From: an uncultured Flavobacteriaceae bacterium
GTDB taxonomy: Bacteria > Bacteroidota > Bacteroidia > Flavobacteriales > Flavobacteriaceae
DNA: 64,000 nt
Direction: 5' to 3'
NCBI GenBank assembly: GCA_947501625.1
Contig: CANMWN010000001.1
Coordinates: forward strand, 941,319 to 1,005,318
Below are positions 52,171-61,734 of this stretch, piece after piece (position 1 is the stretch's first letter; each line of letters opens with the position of its first letter). Made by a program: the position numbers and the translations under genes. Under the pieces are notes generated by a model. The model did no database searches. It was not told the DNA's origin and saw only the letters and a list, made by a program, of their open reading frames with translations.

Positions 52171-55100
52171 TTATTCTTCAATAAGACTACTAAAAAGTTC
52201 TAGTTGTTTAATATATCTATCTTTAATTTCATTAGTATATTCTTCGGTATCATACTGAGCAGTAGTTTTAACCAATTGATCATACATCAATAAATTGTTT
52301 TCAATTTTGTCAAATACCAATTCAATATCATTGTCTTCAAATTGACTGTAATATTCCAGATTTTGTTCAAATTTTTCAATCAATTCTAGACTAACTTTTC
52401 TTGCTTTGTCTGTTTTTTTAAGTTCATAATAGGCATCAGGATAACCTAATAACATGCCATAATGTAAGAATCCATCAACTGGCATTTTTTGAAGAGCCAT
52501 ATCTAATAATTCTTCGGCTTTATCTAGATCACCTTGGTTAATCAATGCTTCAACAGTTCGAGTTATATTATTACGAACTGACACAGCATTTTTCCTAGTT
52601 TCTGGATCAATATAAATTTTTCCATCATTGATGTTTTTCCAATCAATGTTCTTATAATACTCATAATTTAAATCCGCGTCAATTCTTCCCATATCAAAAA
52701 GACTTGCACCATTTAATGGCTTATATATTGGCACTAATTTGTAAGCAAGACCATCTAATTGTAAGTAGTCTTTCAACCATATATATTCCTCATCAGCACT
52801 TGCTCCACCAGTAAAATATATTGGACGCTCCCATTTATTATTTGCAAGCATATCAAGCATTAACAATCTATTTTTTGATAATGAACTTGGATCGATTTCA
52901 ATATCTATATATGGTACAATTAAATCTGCGTCTTTTGGTTTTACAATTCCACTTTTTAAAACGGCTTCTTTATCTACAGGAATTCGCAGTTTGTTTGAAG
53001 GATAGGTTTTTTCTAATTTATCATTGATAGTTTCAACTAAAGTAACTTCATTTTTGCTTTGTATCCATCTCATAAAATAATCTATAGGGATAATACTATC
53101 TACAAATTTCTCGGTTGGAGGAACATGATAAATTAAATCCATAGTTCCATATTTATACTCATCATGCGTAAGTTGAGATGGAATAGGAGGAGCATCATAG
53201 GTTGCTCTCTTCATTTGGTCAATATACCAATCGGTAGCAAAAAGACTTGAGTTAACCAATTTAATATCGGTTCTGTAATTTTCTACTTCTTGCATATACC
53301 ACAGAGGGAAAGTATCATTGTCACCAATAGTAAACATAATTGCATTTTCTTGACAAGAATCTAAATATGCTTTAGCATTTAAATGTGAAGTGTAACGACC
53401 TGAACGATCATGATCATCCCAATTTTCAAAAGCCATTAACAAAGGTACCGCAACTAAACAGGCTGCAGTAACGCCAATGGATGCTATTTTTTTAGGGACA
53501 ATTTGTTTAAATGTTTCAAATAGTGATAATACTCCAAAGCCAATCCAGATTGCAAAAATGTAAAATGAACCTACAACAGCATAGTCACGTTCTCTAGGCT
53601 CAAAAGGTTTAGGATTGGTATAAAATATAATAGCTAAACCAGTAAATGCAAAAAATACTAAGAGTGTATAAAAATTGTTTTTATCTTTCTTTAATTGATA
53701 TATGAGTCCGATGATGCCTAGAATAAATGGTAAGAAATAATATGTATTTCTACCTTTATTATTTGCAATATCGTCAGGCAAATCTGATTGTGGTCCAAGT
53801 CTCATTTCGTCAAGAAATTTAATTCCGCTAAGCCAGTTTCCATCATGAATATCTAACTTTCCTTGAATATCATTTTGGCGTCCCACAAAATTCCACATAA
53901 AATAGCGACCATACATATAGCCAAATTGGAAATCGACCATAAACTTGATATTTTCTAAAAATGTTGGCCTACGTTTACTACTTTGAGGAATTCCTGCAAT
54001 TGCTTTGTAATTTTTAACAACATTTGGTGAAGGGTCTACCATCCTAGGAATAATTCCTTTATGACGATTGCTAAAATTAGGGTTTGCTTTTTTGTAGTCA
54101 TTTACAATTACATATTTTCCAGACTTTTTATCTTTTTCATATTTTGGTTTATCATCTACAAAAGGCTCTTTCTTGTCTTGCTCTCTTTTATAATATAAGG
54201 AGTAATATTTGTCATAAAAAACACTTGCATCACCATATTGTTCACGATTATAATAGGCTAATAATTCTCTAGCACTAGATGGATTATTCTCGTTTATAGT
54301 AGTATTTGCATTAGCTCTTATTGGCAACATTAACCAAGAAGAAAATCCAATCATTACAAATAGTATTGAGAGGATTAAGGTATTTGCTTGAATGAACTCT
54401 TTTTTTCTTGTGTAATTCAAACCAAAATAAAATGCGATGACTAATAAAATTAGGGCAATTATACTTCCTGAATTAAATGGTAGTCCTATAGAATTGATAA
54501 AAAATAATTCTAATGCACTAAAATATTTTAGCGTAAATGGGAATAAAAATTTGAAAACAAAAAGTAGAACAGCGATCGCAACAACATTGGCAATAATAAA
54601 ATTCTTAGCAGTGATTTCTTTATAGTTTTTAAAGAAATAAAGTAGCACTATCGAAGGTATTACAAGCAGTGATAATATATGTACACCAAATGATAGACCT
54701 ACTACAAAACTTATAAGTATTAACCATTTATTTCCTTTTGGTTTATGCATTTCTGCTTCCCAACGTAATCCTAGCCAAAATAATAGTGCCATAAGGAATG
54801 AAGACATGGCGTAAACTTCACCTTCTACGGCGCTAAACCAAAAACTATCTGAAAAAGTGTATGCTAGAGCACCAACAATACCGCTTCCTAAAATTGCATA
54901 AGAACTGCTTAATGAAACTTCATCATCTTTCACCATTATTTTTTTAGCCAATGCAGTAATTGTCCAAAATAAAAATAAGATGGTGAATGCACTTGCCAAT
55001 GCCGACATAAAATTAACCATATAGGCAATTTGTGATACGTCAGTTGTGAACATTGCAAAAAATGCTCCTAGCATTTGGAATAATGGAGCTCCTGGAGGAT

Positions 55101-55254
55101 GTCCAATTTCTAATTTTACTGCAGTAGAAATATATTCGCCACAATCCCAGTAACTAACTGTAGGTTCTAGAGTTAAAGTGTAAGTTATCAGTGCAATTGC
55201 AAAAACTAACCAACCAATAATGGTGTTTAGTTTGTGATGATTTAATTTGGACAT
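52171..55254 (-). CDS. DUF2723 protein O-mannosyltransferase-like membrane protein
   Basis: 1027 aa. The N-terminal half has about ten membrane helices and an early luminal loop LEPTVSYWDCGEYI with the acidic DCGE typical of the family, followed by LEIGHPPGAPLFQML. The C-terminal half is soluble and ends in helical repeat-like segments (about 900-1020: DLDKAEELLDMALQKMP, like TPRs). DUF2723 is a GT-C fold family proposed to transfer mannose in Bacteroidota protein O-glycosylation; substrate here is inferred. It is cotranscribed with the deacetylase. Confidence 0.88.
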   Translation of the reverse strand: MSKLNHHKLNTIIGWLVFAIALITYTLTLEPTVSYWDCGEYISTAVKLEIGHPPGAPLFQMLGAFFAMFTTDVSQIAYMVNFMSALASAFTILFLFWTITALAKKIMVKDDEVSLSSSYAILGSGIVGALAYTFSDSFWFSAVEGEVYAMSSFLMALLFWLGLRWEAEMHKPKGNKWLILISFVVGLSFGVHILSLLVIPSIVLLYFFKNYKEITAKNFIIANVVAIAVLLFVFKFLFPFTLKYFSALELFFINSIGLPFNSGSIIALILLVIAFYFGLNYTRKKEFIQANTLILSILFVMIGFSSWLMLPIRANANTTINENNPSSARELLAYYNREQYGDASVFYDKYYSLYYKREQDKKEPFVDDKPKYEKDKKSGKYVIVNDYKKANPNFSNRHKGIIPRMVDPSPNVVKNYKAIAGIPQSSKRRPTFLENIKFMVDFQFGYMYGRYFMWNFVGRQNDIQGKLDIHDGNWLSGIKFLDEMRLGPQSDLPDDIANNKGRNTYYFLPFILGIIGLIYQLKKDKNNFYTLLVFFAFTGLAIIFYTNPKPFEPRERDYAVVGSFYIFAIWIGFGVLSLFETFKQIVPKKIASIGVTAACLVAVPLLMAFENWDDHDRSGRYTSHLNAKAYLDSCQENAIMFTIGDNDTFPLWYMQEVENYRTDIKLVNSSLFATDWYIDQMKRATYDAPPIPSQLTHDEYKYGTMDLIYHVPPTEKFVDSIIPIDYFMRWIQSKNEVTLVETINDKLEKTYPSNKLRIPVDKEAVLKSGIVKPKDADLIVPYIDIEIDPSSLSKNRLLMLDMLANNKWERPIYFTGGASADEEYIWLKDYLQLDGLAYKLVPIYKPLNGASLFDMGRIDADLNYEYYKNIDWKNINDGKIYIDPETRKNAVSVRNNITRTVEALINQGDLDKAEELLDMALQKMPVDGFLHYGMLLGYPDAYYELKKTDKARKVSLELIEKFEQNLEYYSQFEDNDIELVFDKIENNLLMYDQLVKTTAQYDTEEYTNEIKDRYIKQLELFSSLIEE

Positions 55255-55375
55255 ACGTATTTTTTTACAGATGCGAAATTACTAAAAATTAATTTTGGAC
55301 TAAAACGTTAAATACATTGATTTGATATTAAAATCTTGTTAAAATTTTAATGGATATGAAAAAATTAAAAAAATC

Positions 55376-55406
55376 TTTGTCTAATTAAAACTTTGCTTTA
55401 AATTTG
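55376..55406 (+). promoter_or_regulatory. Promoter of tRNA-Gln
   Basis: TTTG at 55376-55379, 19 bases, TAAATTTG at 55399-55406. This is an exact match to the Bacteroidota consensus and lies 10 bases before the tRNA. Confidence 0.85.
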
Positions 55407-55416
55407 CACCCGCAAT

Positions 55417-55488
55417 TGTCCCATGGTGTAATTGGTAACACACCGGTTTTTGGTACCGACATTCAAGGTTCGAGTCCTTGTGGGACAA
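55417..55488 (+). tRNA. tRNA-Gln (TTG anticodon)
   Basis: 72-nt cloverleaf: acceptor TGTCCCA/TGGGACA with discriminator A, anticodon loop TTTTGGT (TTG) on stem CGGT/ACCG, and T arm AAGGTTCGAGTCCTT. No encoded CCA. The U-A first pair is typical of Gln tRNAs. Confidence 0.94.
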
Positions 55489-55490
55489 CA

Positions 55491-55526
55491 AAAAGGCTTC
55501 AAATAAATTTATTTGAAGCCTTTTTA
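55491..55526 (+). terminator. Bidirectional terminator between tRNA-Gln and the Usp gene
   Basis: AAAAGGCTTCAAATAA pairs with TTATTTGAAGCCTTTT with almost no loop, starting 3 bases after the tRNA. A/T tails on both sides let it serve the tRNA and the convergent Usp gene. Confidence 0.85.
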
Positions 55527-55548
55527 TTTATTCTAAATTTAATCTCAA

Positions 55549-56379
55549 TTAAACTTTAAAAGTAACTACAGGTCTAATAGCATGGTTGGTTATTCCTCCG
55601 CTAACACTGTTGTTAAGAATGTGAGTTAAACCTCTTTTTCTGTGAGTATTTATAGCAATAGCATCTGCGTTCATTTCTTTACCAAAATGAATAATGCCTT
55701 CTTCAATTGAAGTGTCATTGTAGAGGTTGATAGTGTAATCTTTAATGTCGCTATTTTCTACAAATGATTTGATTTTTTCTTTAATTTTATATGAACTTTC
55801 AAAATGTGTTGGTGTAATTACTCTTAATAAATGGACTTTAGCATCAAATTTATTGGCAAATTCAACAACATTTTTAAATGAAGGTTTATATTCTTCATCA
55901 AAATCCGAAGCAAAAACTAAATCATTTAATTGAAAGTCATCAATTTCGTTTTTCACAACCAATACTGGAACATCAGAGTGTCTTACAACTTTTTCAGTAT
56001 TAGATCCAACAAACATTTCTTCAAATCCCGAAATACCTTGAGATCCCATAACTATTAAATTTGCTCCTAATTTTTTACTTTCTTCAATAATACCATCAAA
56101 AGGATTGTGAAATAGTACAGACTTTTCTATTTCAACATTTCTCAGGTAATACCTTTTGGTCAGTCTATCAAATTTCTCTTGAGCTCTTTTCATGTAGAGA
56201 AGCGTAGTTGGAGAATTGCTGTTTTTTCCATAGTTTGATGGATCAATCACATCAGAAGGTAGGTCTAGCATGTGAAGGAATAATAATTTTCCGTTAGTGC
56301 GTTCGGCGATTTTAGCAGCAACTTTAGCAGCATATTCTGCTTGTTCTGAAAAATCGATAGGGACAAGAATTTTTTTCAT
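55549..56379 (-). CDS. Universal stress protein with two Usp domains
   Basis: 276 aa from the ATG at 56379. The frame continues upstream but without homology and into the rimP promoter region. The first domain starts MKKILVPIDFSEQAEYAAK and ends with the ATP-binding loop GANLIVMGSQGISGFEEMFVGSNTEKVVRHSDVPVLVV. The second (about 150-276) ends ADAIAINTHRKRGLTHILNNSVSGG. This is the tandem-Usp type common in Bacteroidota. Confidence 0.92.
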   Translation of the reverse strand: MKKILVPIDFSEQAEYAAKVAAKIAERTNGKLLFLHMLDLPSDVIDPSNYGKNSNSPTTLLYMKRAQEKFDRLTKRYYLRNVEIEKSVLFHNPFDGIIEESKKLGANLIVMGSQGISGFEEMFVGSNTEKVVRHSDVPVLVVKNEIDDFQLNDLVFASDFDEEYKPSFKNVVEFANKFDAKVHLLRVITPTHFESSYKIKEKIKSFVENSDIKDYTINLYNDTSIEEGIIHFGKEMNADAIAINTHRKRGLTHILNNSVSGGITNHAIRPVVTFKV

Positions 56380-56470
56380 GATTAAGTTGTTTTTTAGTTG
56401 CGGGATGTATTGTAAATGTAAGAAAAAATTATTGAAAATAAAATCATTTTTTAGAATTAAAAATAAATTG

Positions 56471-56478
56471 TATATTTG
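56471..56478 (+). promoter_or_regulatory. -7 box for rimP-nusA-infB
   Basis: TATATTTG, 66 bases before the rimP ATG. Followed by CACTC, the usual start-site region. No good -33 TTG was found. Confidence 0.6.
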
Positions 56479-56507
56479 CACTCGAAAACAAACAAATTTG
56501 GATAGTG

Positions 56508-56535
56508 GAGGGGACATCAAGTCCCCTCTTTTTAT
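56508..56535 (+). promoter_or_regulatory. Leader hairpin with U-tract before rimP (attenuator-like)
   Basis: A perfect 8-bp GC-rich stem GAGGGGAC/GTCCCCTC around ATCAA, directly followed by TTTTTAT, lies between the promoter and the rimP ATG at 56544. It has terminator form but is in the leader of an essential operon, so it is more likely an attenuator or regulated terminator than a true end of transcription. Confidence 0.7.
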
Positions 56536-56543
56536 ACTAAAAA

Positions 56544-57011
56544 ATGAATCAGGAAAAGGTAAAAGAATTAGTAAAAGAAGCGCTTGACGAAAATGAAGAT
56601 TTGTTTTTAATTGAATTGTCTTTTCAGTCAAACAATAAGATTTATGTTGAGGTTGATGGTGATAATGGAGTTAATCTCAAAGAATGTATTAGAATCAGCC
56701 GTCATGTTGAGCATAATTTAGACAGAGAAGAAGAAGATTTTGGTTTAGAAGTTACCTCTCCTGATGTTTCAAACCCTCTAAAAGTTGTAAGACAATATAA
56801 AAAAAACGTTGGAAGAATTTTAAATGTAGTAACATTAGATTCTGAAAAATATGAAGGGAATTTGACGGAGGTAAATGAAGAGGAAATAAAATTGGAATGG
56901 AAGGCTAGAGAGCCAAAACCTATTGGAAAAGGAAAAGTTACTGTATCAAAATCAGTAGTATTGAAATACGATAAAATAAAAGAAGCAAAAGTGAAGATTA
57001 TTTTTAATTAG
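56544..57011 (+). CDS. rimP: Ribosome maturation factor RimP
   Basis: 155 aa. The N-terminal alpha-beta domain contains the RimP signature IELSFQSNNKIYVEVDGDNGVNLKECI (shortened in the middle here) and LEVTSPDV. The C-terminal SH3-like domain follows. It is needed for 30S subunit maturation. It is the first gene of rimP-nusA-infB, 4 bases before nusA. Confidence 0.94.
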   Translation: MNQEKVKELVKEALDENEDLFLIELSFQSNNKIYVEVDGDNGVNLKECIRISRHVEHNLDREEEDFGLEVTSPDVSNPLKVVRQYKKNVGRILNVVTLDSEKYEGNLTEVNEEEIKLEWKAREPKPIGKGKVTVSKSVVLKYDKIKEAKVKIIFN

Positions 57012-57015
57012 AAAA

Positions 57016-58272
57016 ATGGAAAATTTAGCATTAATAGAATCATTTTCAGAATTTAAATCTGACAAAAGTATTGATAGAGTTACGCTTATGGCGTTGCTAG
57101 AAGAGGTTTTTAGAACAGCTTTAAAGAGAAAGTTTGGGTCGGATGATAATTTTGATATTATTATCAATCCAGATAAAGGAGATTTAGAGATTTGGAGAAA
57201 TAGAATTGTTGTTGCAGATGGAATGTCTGAAGATGATAATGAGGAAATTGAATTAAGTGAAGCTCGCAAAATTGAACCAGATTTTGAAATAGGAGAAGAT
57301 GTTTCGGAAGAAGTAAAGTTAATGGATTTAGGTCGTAGAGCAATATTAGCACTACGACAAAATTTGATTTCAAAAATTCACGAACATGATAGTACCAATG
57401 TATTTAAACAATTTAAGGATTTAGAAGGAGATTTATATAGCGCAGAGGTTCATCATATAAAGCACAATGCAATTATTTTATTGGATGATGAAGGTAATGA
57501 AATTGTGATGCCAAAAAGTGAGCAAATTCGTTCAGATTATTTCCGTAAAGGAGAATCGGTAAGAGGGATTATCAAGTCTGTAGAACTTAGAGGTAATAAA
57601 CCTGTAATTATTTTATCTAGAACCGAGCCTAAATTCCTAGAAAAGTTATTTGAACAAGAAATTCCAGAAGTGTTTGATGGTTTAATTACTATTGAAGGTG
57701 TAGCAAGGATTCCTGGAGAAAAAGCAAAAGTTGCAGTAGATTCGTATGATGATAGAATTGATCCAGTAGGTGCTTGTGTTGGAATGAAAGGTTCGAGAAT
57801 TCACGGTATTGTTAGAGAACTTGGAAATGAAAATATTGACGTAATTAATTATACTAAAAACGATCAGTTGTTTATTGCACGTGCATTGAGCCCAGCAAAA
57901 GTAACTTCTATGGAGATTCATACTGAAGAAGATAGAGAAGATGGTAAAAAAGGAAGAGTTGACGTATATTTAAAACCTGAAGAAGTTTCTAAAGCTATTG
58001 GTAGAAATGGTGTTAATATTAGATTGGCAAGTCAATTGACAGGTTATGATTTAGATGTTCAGCGTGAAGGAGTAGAAGATGAAGATGTAGAATTAGCAGA
58101 ATTTTCTGACGAAATCGAAGAGTGGATCATCAAAGAATTCCAAAATGTTGGTTTAGATACAGCAAAAAGTATTTTAGATAAAGATGTTGCTGAATTAGTG
58201 AAAAGAACTGACTTAGAGGAAGAAACAATTATTGAGGTTCAAAATATTTTACAATCAGAGTTTGAAAATTAA
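57016..58272 (+). CDS. nusA: Transcription termination/antitermination factor NusA
   Basis: 418 aa. The N-terminal RNAP-binding domain is followed by S1, KH1 and KH2 (about 225-345, with VGACVGMKGSRIHGIVREL and KAIGRNGVNIRLASQLTG) and a short C-terminal acidic helical end. It lacks the two long acidic repeats of E. coli NusA, as usual in Bacteroidota. If the upstream hairpin is an attenuator, NusA could act on its own operon. Confidence 0.96.
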   Translation: MENLALIESFSEFKSDKSIDRVTLMALLEEVFRTALKRKFGSDDNFDIIINPDKGDLEIWRNRIVVADGMSEDDNEEIELSEARKIEPDFEIGEDVSEEVKLMDLGRRAILALRQNLISKIHEHDSTNVFKQFKDLEGDLYSAEVHHIKHNAIILLDDEGNEIVMPKSEQIRSDYFRKGESVRGIIKSVELRGNKPVIILSRTEPKFLEKLFEQEIPEVFDGLITIEGVARIPGEKAKVAVDSYDDRIDPVGACVGMKGSRIHGIVRELGNENIDVINYTKNDQLFIARALSPAKVTSMEIHTEEDREDGKKGRVDVYLKPEEVSKAIGRNGVNIRLASQLTGYDLDVQREGVEDEDVELAEFSDEIEEWIIKEFQNVGLDTAKSILDKDVAELVKRTDLEEETIIEVQNILQSEFEN

Positions 58273-58321
58273 TTAGTAATTTTCATCAAAAAAAGAAAAA
58301 ATCAAAGAGTAACAAAATAGT

Positions 58322-61045
58322 ATGGCGGAAAACAAAACAATGCGACTTAATAAGGTTCTACGAGAGTTAAACATTTCGTTAGATAGAGCTGTAGAGCACC
58401 TTTCTAGTAAAGGTTATGAGGTGGAAGCGCGTCCAACAACTAAAATTTCTGAACAAGAATATGAGGTGTTGCTTGATGGTTTTCAAACTGATAGAAGTAA
58501 GAAGGCTGAATCAAAAGAAGTAGGAGAGGAGAAACGAAAAGAGAAAGAGGCAATTGCTCAAGCTAGAGCTGAAAAGCTAGAGAAAGAAAGATTGGCTGAA
58601 GAGGCAAAAATGCAAGTTTTAAAAGCCAAAGCTGAAAAACTTGAATTAAAGACTGTTGGTAAGATTGATATTGAGCCCAAAAAGGTCAAGAAAGTTGTTG
58701 AGGAGAAGCCTGCTGAAGTTATAGAGGAAAAATCTGTTGTAAAAGAGAAAGTTGCAGAAGTTGTTAAACCAAAAACTGAAGAAAAGGTAGAAGTAAAGCC
58801 AAAAGAAGTTGCTGAGTCAAAAGTTGAGAAAACAGAAGTGAAAGAGGAGGAAACCACTACTGAATCTGGAACTATTGAAACAAAGTATAAAAAGTTAGAT
58901 GGTCCTAAATTGGCAGGAAAAATTGATTTAAAACAATTCGAAAAGCCAAAGAAGAAAAAACCAGAAGAAACTAAAAAACCTGGAAATAATAATGCTTCTG
59001 CTGATAAGAAGAAGCGTAAAAGAATCAAAAAAGATTTCAAACCAAATTCTGGTCAAGGAAATAATAGATTTGGAAATAAATCAGGAGGTTATAAAGGAAA
59101 TAATGCTGGTGGAAGAAGAAATGTAGTTAAAGAAGAGCCATCTGAAGCAGAAGTACAAAAACAAGTTCGTGAGACTTTAGAAAAACTTCAAGGGAAGTCT
59201 AAAAAAGGAAAAGGAGCTAAATATCGTAGAGATAAAAGAGATCAGCACCGTCAACAAGCAGAGGCTGATTTAGAAGCCCAAGCAGCAGAAAGTAAAGTGC
59301 TTAAAGTTACTGAATTTGTAACTGTAAGTGAAGTTGCAACAATGATGAATATTCCAGTAACTCAAATTATTGGAGCATGTATGTCATTAGGAATGATGGT
59401 GACAATGAATCAGCGTTTAGATGCAGAAACATTAACTATTGTTGCTGAAGAGTTTGGTTATCAAGTAGAATTTGTAAGTGCCGAAGTTGAAGATGCAATA
59501 GTAGAAGAAGAAGATGCTGCTGAAGATTTAATTTCGAGAGCACCTATTATTACAGTAATGGGTCACGTAGATCATGGTAAAACATCTTTATTAGATTATA
59601 TCCGTAAGGCAAATGTAATTGCGGGAGAATCTGGAGGTATTACCCAGCATATTGGAGCTTACGGAGTTGAATTAGAAAATGGTCAAAAAATTGCATTTTT
59701 AGACACTCCTGGTCACGAAGCTTTTACAGCGATGCGTGCTCGTGGTGCTCAAGTAACAGATTTAGTAATTATTGTTGTTGCTGCTGATGATGATGTGATG
59801 CCACAAACAAAAGAAGCAATTTCACATGCGCAAGCAGCAGGAGTTCCTATAGTATTTGCTATTAATAAGATTGATAGAGAAGCAGCCAATCCTGATAAAA
59901 TTAAGGAGCAATTAGCAGCAATGAATCTATTGGTCGAAGATTGGGGAGGAAAAATTCAGTCACATGATATTTCTGCAAAAACCGGTCAAGGAGTTGAAGA
60001 TTTATTAGAAAAAGTATTATTAGAGGCTGAATTATTAGACTTAAAAGCTAATCCTAATAAGAGAGCAATAGGTACAGTAGTTGAGGCTTATTTAGATAAA
60101 GGTCGTGGTTTTGTTTCTACGATTTTAGTTCAAGAAGGAACATTAAAAATTGGAGATTATATACTTGCTGGTAAAAACAGTGGAAAAATTAAAGCAATGT
60201 TTAATGAGCGTGGAAACCCAATGAAAGTTGCAGGTCCATCAACACCAGTTTCAATATTAGGTTTAGATGGAGCTCCGCAAGCAGGAGATAGATTCCATGT
60301 ATTTGAAGACGAGCGTGAAGCAAAACAAATTGCAACAAAACGTTCTCAATTACAAAGAGAGCAATCTGTAAGAACTCAAAAGCATATTACGCTTGATGAG
60401 ATTGGAAGACGTATTGCACTTGGAGACTTTAAAGAATTAAACATTATCTTAAAAGGTGATGTTGATGGTTCAGTTGAAGCCTTGACAGATTCATTCCAAA
60501 AATTATCTACAAGTGAGATAGAATTAAACATAATTCATAAAGGAGTTGGAGCAATTACGGAGTCTGATGTGTTATTAGCATCAGCATCTGAAGCTATTAT
60601 TGTCGGATTTAATGTTCGACCAGCAGGAAATGCTCGTATGATTGCTGACAGAGAAGAAATTGATATTAGAACTTATTCAATTATTTATGATGCAATAAAT
60701 GATTTACGTGATGCAATGGAAGGAATGCTTTCTCCAGATATGAAAGAGGAAGTTACTGGAAATGTTGAAATTAGAGAGATTTATAAAATTTCTAAAGTTG
60801 GAAACATTGCCGGATGTATGGTTGTGAGCGGTAAGATTTTCAGAAACTCATTGATTCGTATTATACGTGAAGGTGTAGTAGTTCATTCAGGTGAATTAAT
60901 GGCATTGAAGCGTTTCAAGGATGATGTTAAAGAAGTTGCAAAAGGATATGATTGTGGTATTCAGATAAAAGGATTTAATGATATTAAAATTGGAGATGTT
61001 ATTGAAGCTTATCAAGAAGTTGCAGTTAAAAAGAAATTGAAATAA
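58322..61045 (+). CDS. infB: Translation initiation factor IF-2
   Basis: 907 aa. The N-terminus has a helical domain (about 1-60) and a long, low-complexity Lys/Glu/Val-rich linker (about 60-320). The conserved GTPase follows: G1 [15 protein letters not shown]3 [13 protein letters not shown] and G4 FAINKIDR, then beta-barrels and the C-terminal fMet-tRNA-binding domain. It is last in the rimP-nusA-infB operon and followed by a perfect terminator. Confidence 0.97.
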   Translation: MAENKTMRLNKVLRELNISLDRAVEHLSSKGYEVEARPTTKISEQEYEVLLDGFQTDRSKKAESKEVGEEKRKEKEAIAQARAEKLEKERLAEEAKMQVLKAKAEKLELKTVGKIDIEPKKVKKVVEEKPAEVIEEKSVVKEKVAEVVKPKTEEKVEVKPKEVAESKVEKTEVKEEETTTESGTIETKYKKLDGPKLAGKIDLKQFEKPKKKKPEETKKPGNNNASADKKKRKRIKKDFKPNSGQGNNRFGNKSGGYKGNNAGGRRNVVKEEPSEAEVQKQVRETLEKLQGKSKKGKGAKYRRDKRDQHRQQAEADLEAQAAESKVLKVTEFVTVSEVATMMNIPVTQIIGACMSLGMMVTMNQRLDAETLTIVAEEFGYQVEFVSAEVEDAIVEEEDAAEDLISRAPIITVMGHVDHGKTSLLDYIRKANVIAGESGGITQHIGAYGVELENGQKIAFLDTPGHEAFTAMRARGAQVTDLVIIVVAADDDVMPQTKEAISHAQAAGVPIVFAINKIDREAANPDKIKEQLAAMNLLVEDWGGKIQSHDISAKTGQGVEDLLEKVLLEAELLDLKANPNKRAIGTVVEAYLDKGRGFVSTILVQEGTLKIGDYILAGKNSGKIKAMFNERGNPMKVAGPSTPVSILGLDGAPQAGDRFHVFEDEREAKQIATKRSQLQREQSVRTQKHITLDEIGRRIALGDFKELNIILKGDVDGSVEALTDSFQKLSTSEIELNIIHKGVGAITESDVLLASASEAIIVGFNVRPAGNARMIADREEIDIRTYSIIYDAINDLRDAMEGMLSPDMKEEVTGNVEIREIYKISKVGNIAGCMVVSGKIFRNSLIRIIREGVVVHSGELMALKRFKDDVKEVAKGYDCGIQIKGFNDIKIGDVIEAYQEVAVKKKLK

Positions 61046-61064
61046 TTTTCAATAGTTATAAAAC

Positions 61065-61096
61065 AAAAAAGCCGATGAAATTTCATCGGCTTTTTT
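61065..61096 (+). terminator. Bidirectional terminator after infB
   Basis: A 32-base perfect palindrome with core GCCGATGAAA/TTTCATCGGC and A6/T6 ends, so it can stop both infB and the convergent SPOR gene. Confidence 0.88.
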
Positions 61097-61114
61097 ATTT
61101 CGTTGCTCTAATTT

Positions 61115-61483
61115 CTATAATCGAATATCAGTTTCTAAAACAATTGCACCAGCAAATTTTTCTTTAATTTTAAGTAATGCTCTATCGGCTTCCAAACGTG
61201 TTTTGTAGTTTCCAACACGTACTTTCCATTCAGGAGATTCGTAACTCAAAACAGCTACAATTCCAAAAGTTGCTTCAAAATTTCCTTTAATTCGATACGC
61301 TTTAGATTCACTGCCATTATACAACTGAATTTTAAAACCTTTACCTTTTCTATTGTTTTTGTTATACTCAATACGTTTGTTCAGCACATCATTTATCTCG
61401 CGATCTTCTTGAGCCTGAATAGATGCAATTCCTAACATGAAAATACTAAGGAATAAGGCAGTTTTTAGTTTAAAATTCATCAT
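61115..61483 (-). CDS. SPOR-domain secreted protein
   Basis: 122 aa. A signal peptide (to about SIQAQ, residue 25) is followed by a SPOR domain (about 48-120: GFKIQLYNGS, WKVRVGNYKTRLEADRALLKIK, AIVL), which binds denuded peptidoglycan strands at division sites. It is little more than the domain itself, so it probably works as a periplasmic peptidoglycan-binding factor. There are two start codons (MM); either is possible. Confidence 0.85.
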   Translation of the reverse strand: MMNFKLKTALFLSIFMLGIASIQAQEDREINDVLNKRIEYNKNNRKGKGFKIQLYNGSESKAYRIKGNFEATFGIVAVLSYESPEWKVRVGNYKTRLEADRALLKIKEKFAGAIVLETDIRL

Positions 61484-61652
61484 AATTTTATTTTATGTCT
61501 ATCATTGATTTTTCTAACGATTTATGAAAAAACTCTTATCAAATGCAAATCTAGTCTATTGTCTATTAATTTGTTATAAAAAATAGTTATTTAGAATAAA
61601 TATAAATTACATTTAACATTATTTTTAGATTTTAAATCTTACTAATTAATAG

Positions 61653-61660
61653 TACTTTTG
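61653..61660 (+). promoter_or_regulatory. -7 box for the act (alternative complex III) operon
   Basis: TACTTTTG fits TAnnTTTG and lies 30-75 bases before the two possible starts of actA. The surrounding 61484-61689 is AT-rich with no other structure seen. Confidence 0.55.
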
Positions 61661-61734
61661 TACATCATTTTAATCTATACGAGATTGCAATGAAAATATT
61701 GTACCAAACTAGAAAGAAACATATATTTATAAGT

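Noticed and set aside
56380-56631. N-terminal extension of the universal stress protein to 56631
   Set aside because: The extension has no Usp similarity and would run through the rimP promoter and leader hairpin; the ATG at 56379 starts the canonical motif.
58558-59040. 160-aa minus-strand ORF rich in Ser/Phe inside infB
   Set aside because: It is the antisense shadow of the Lys/Glu-rich IF-2 linker, with composition set by that repeat-like region.
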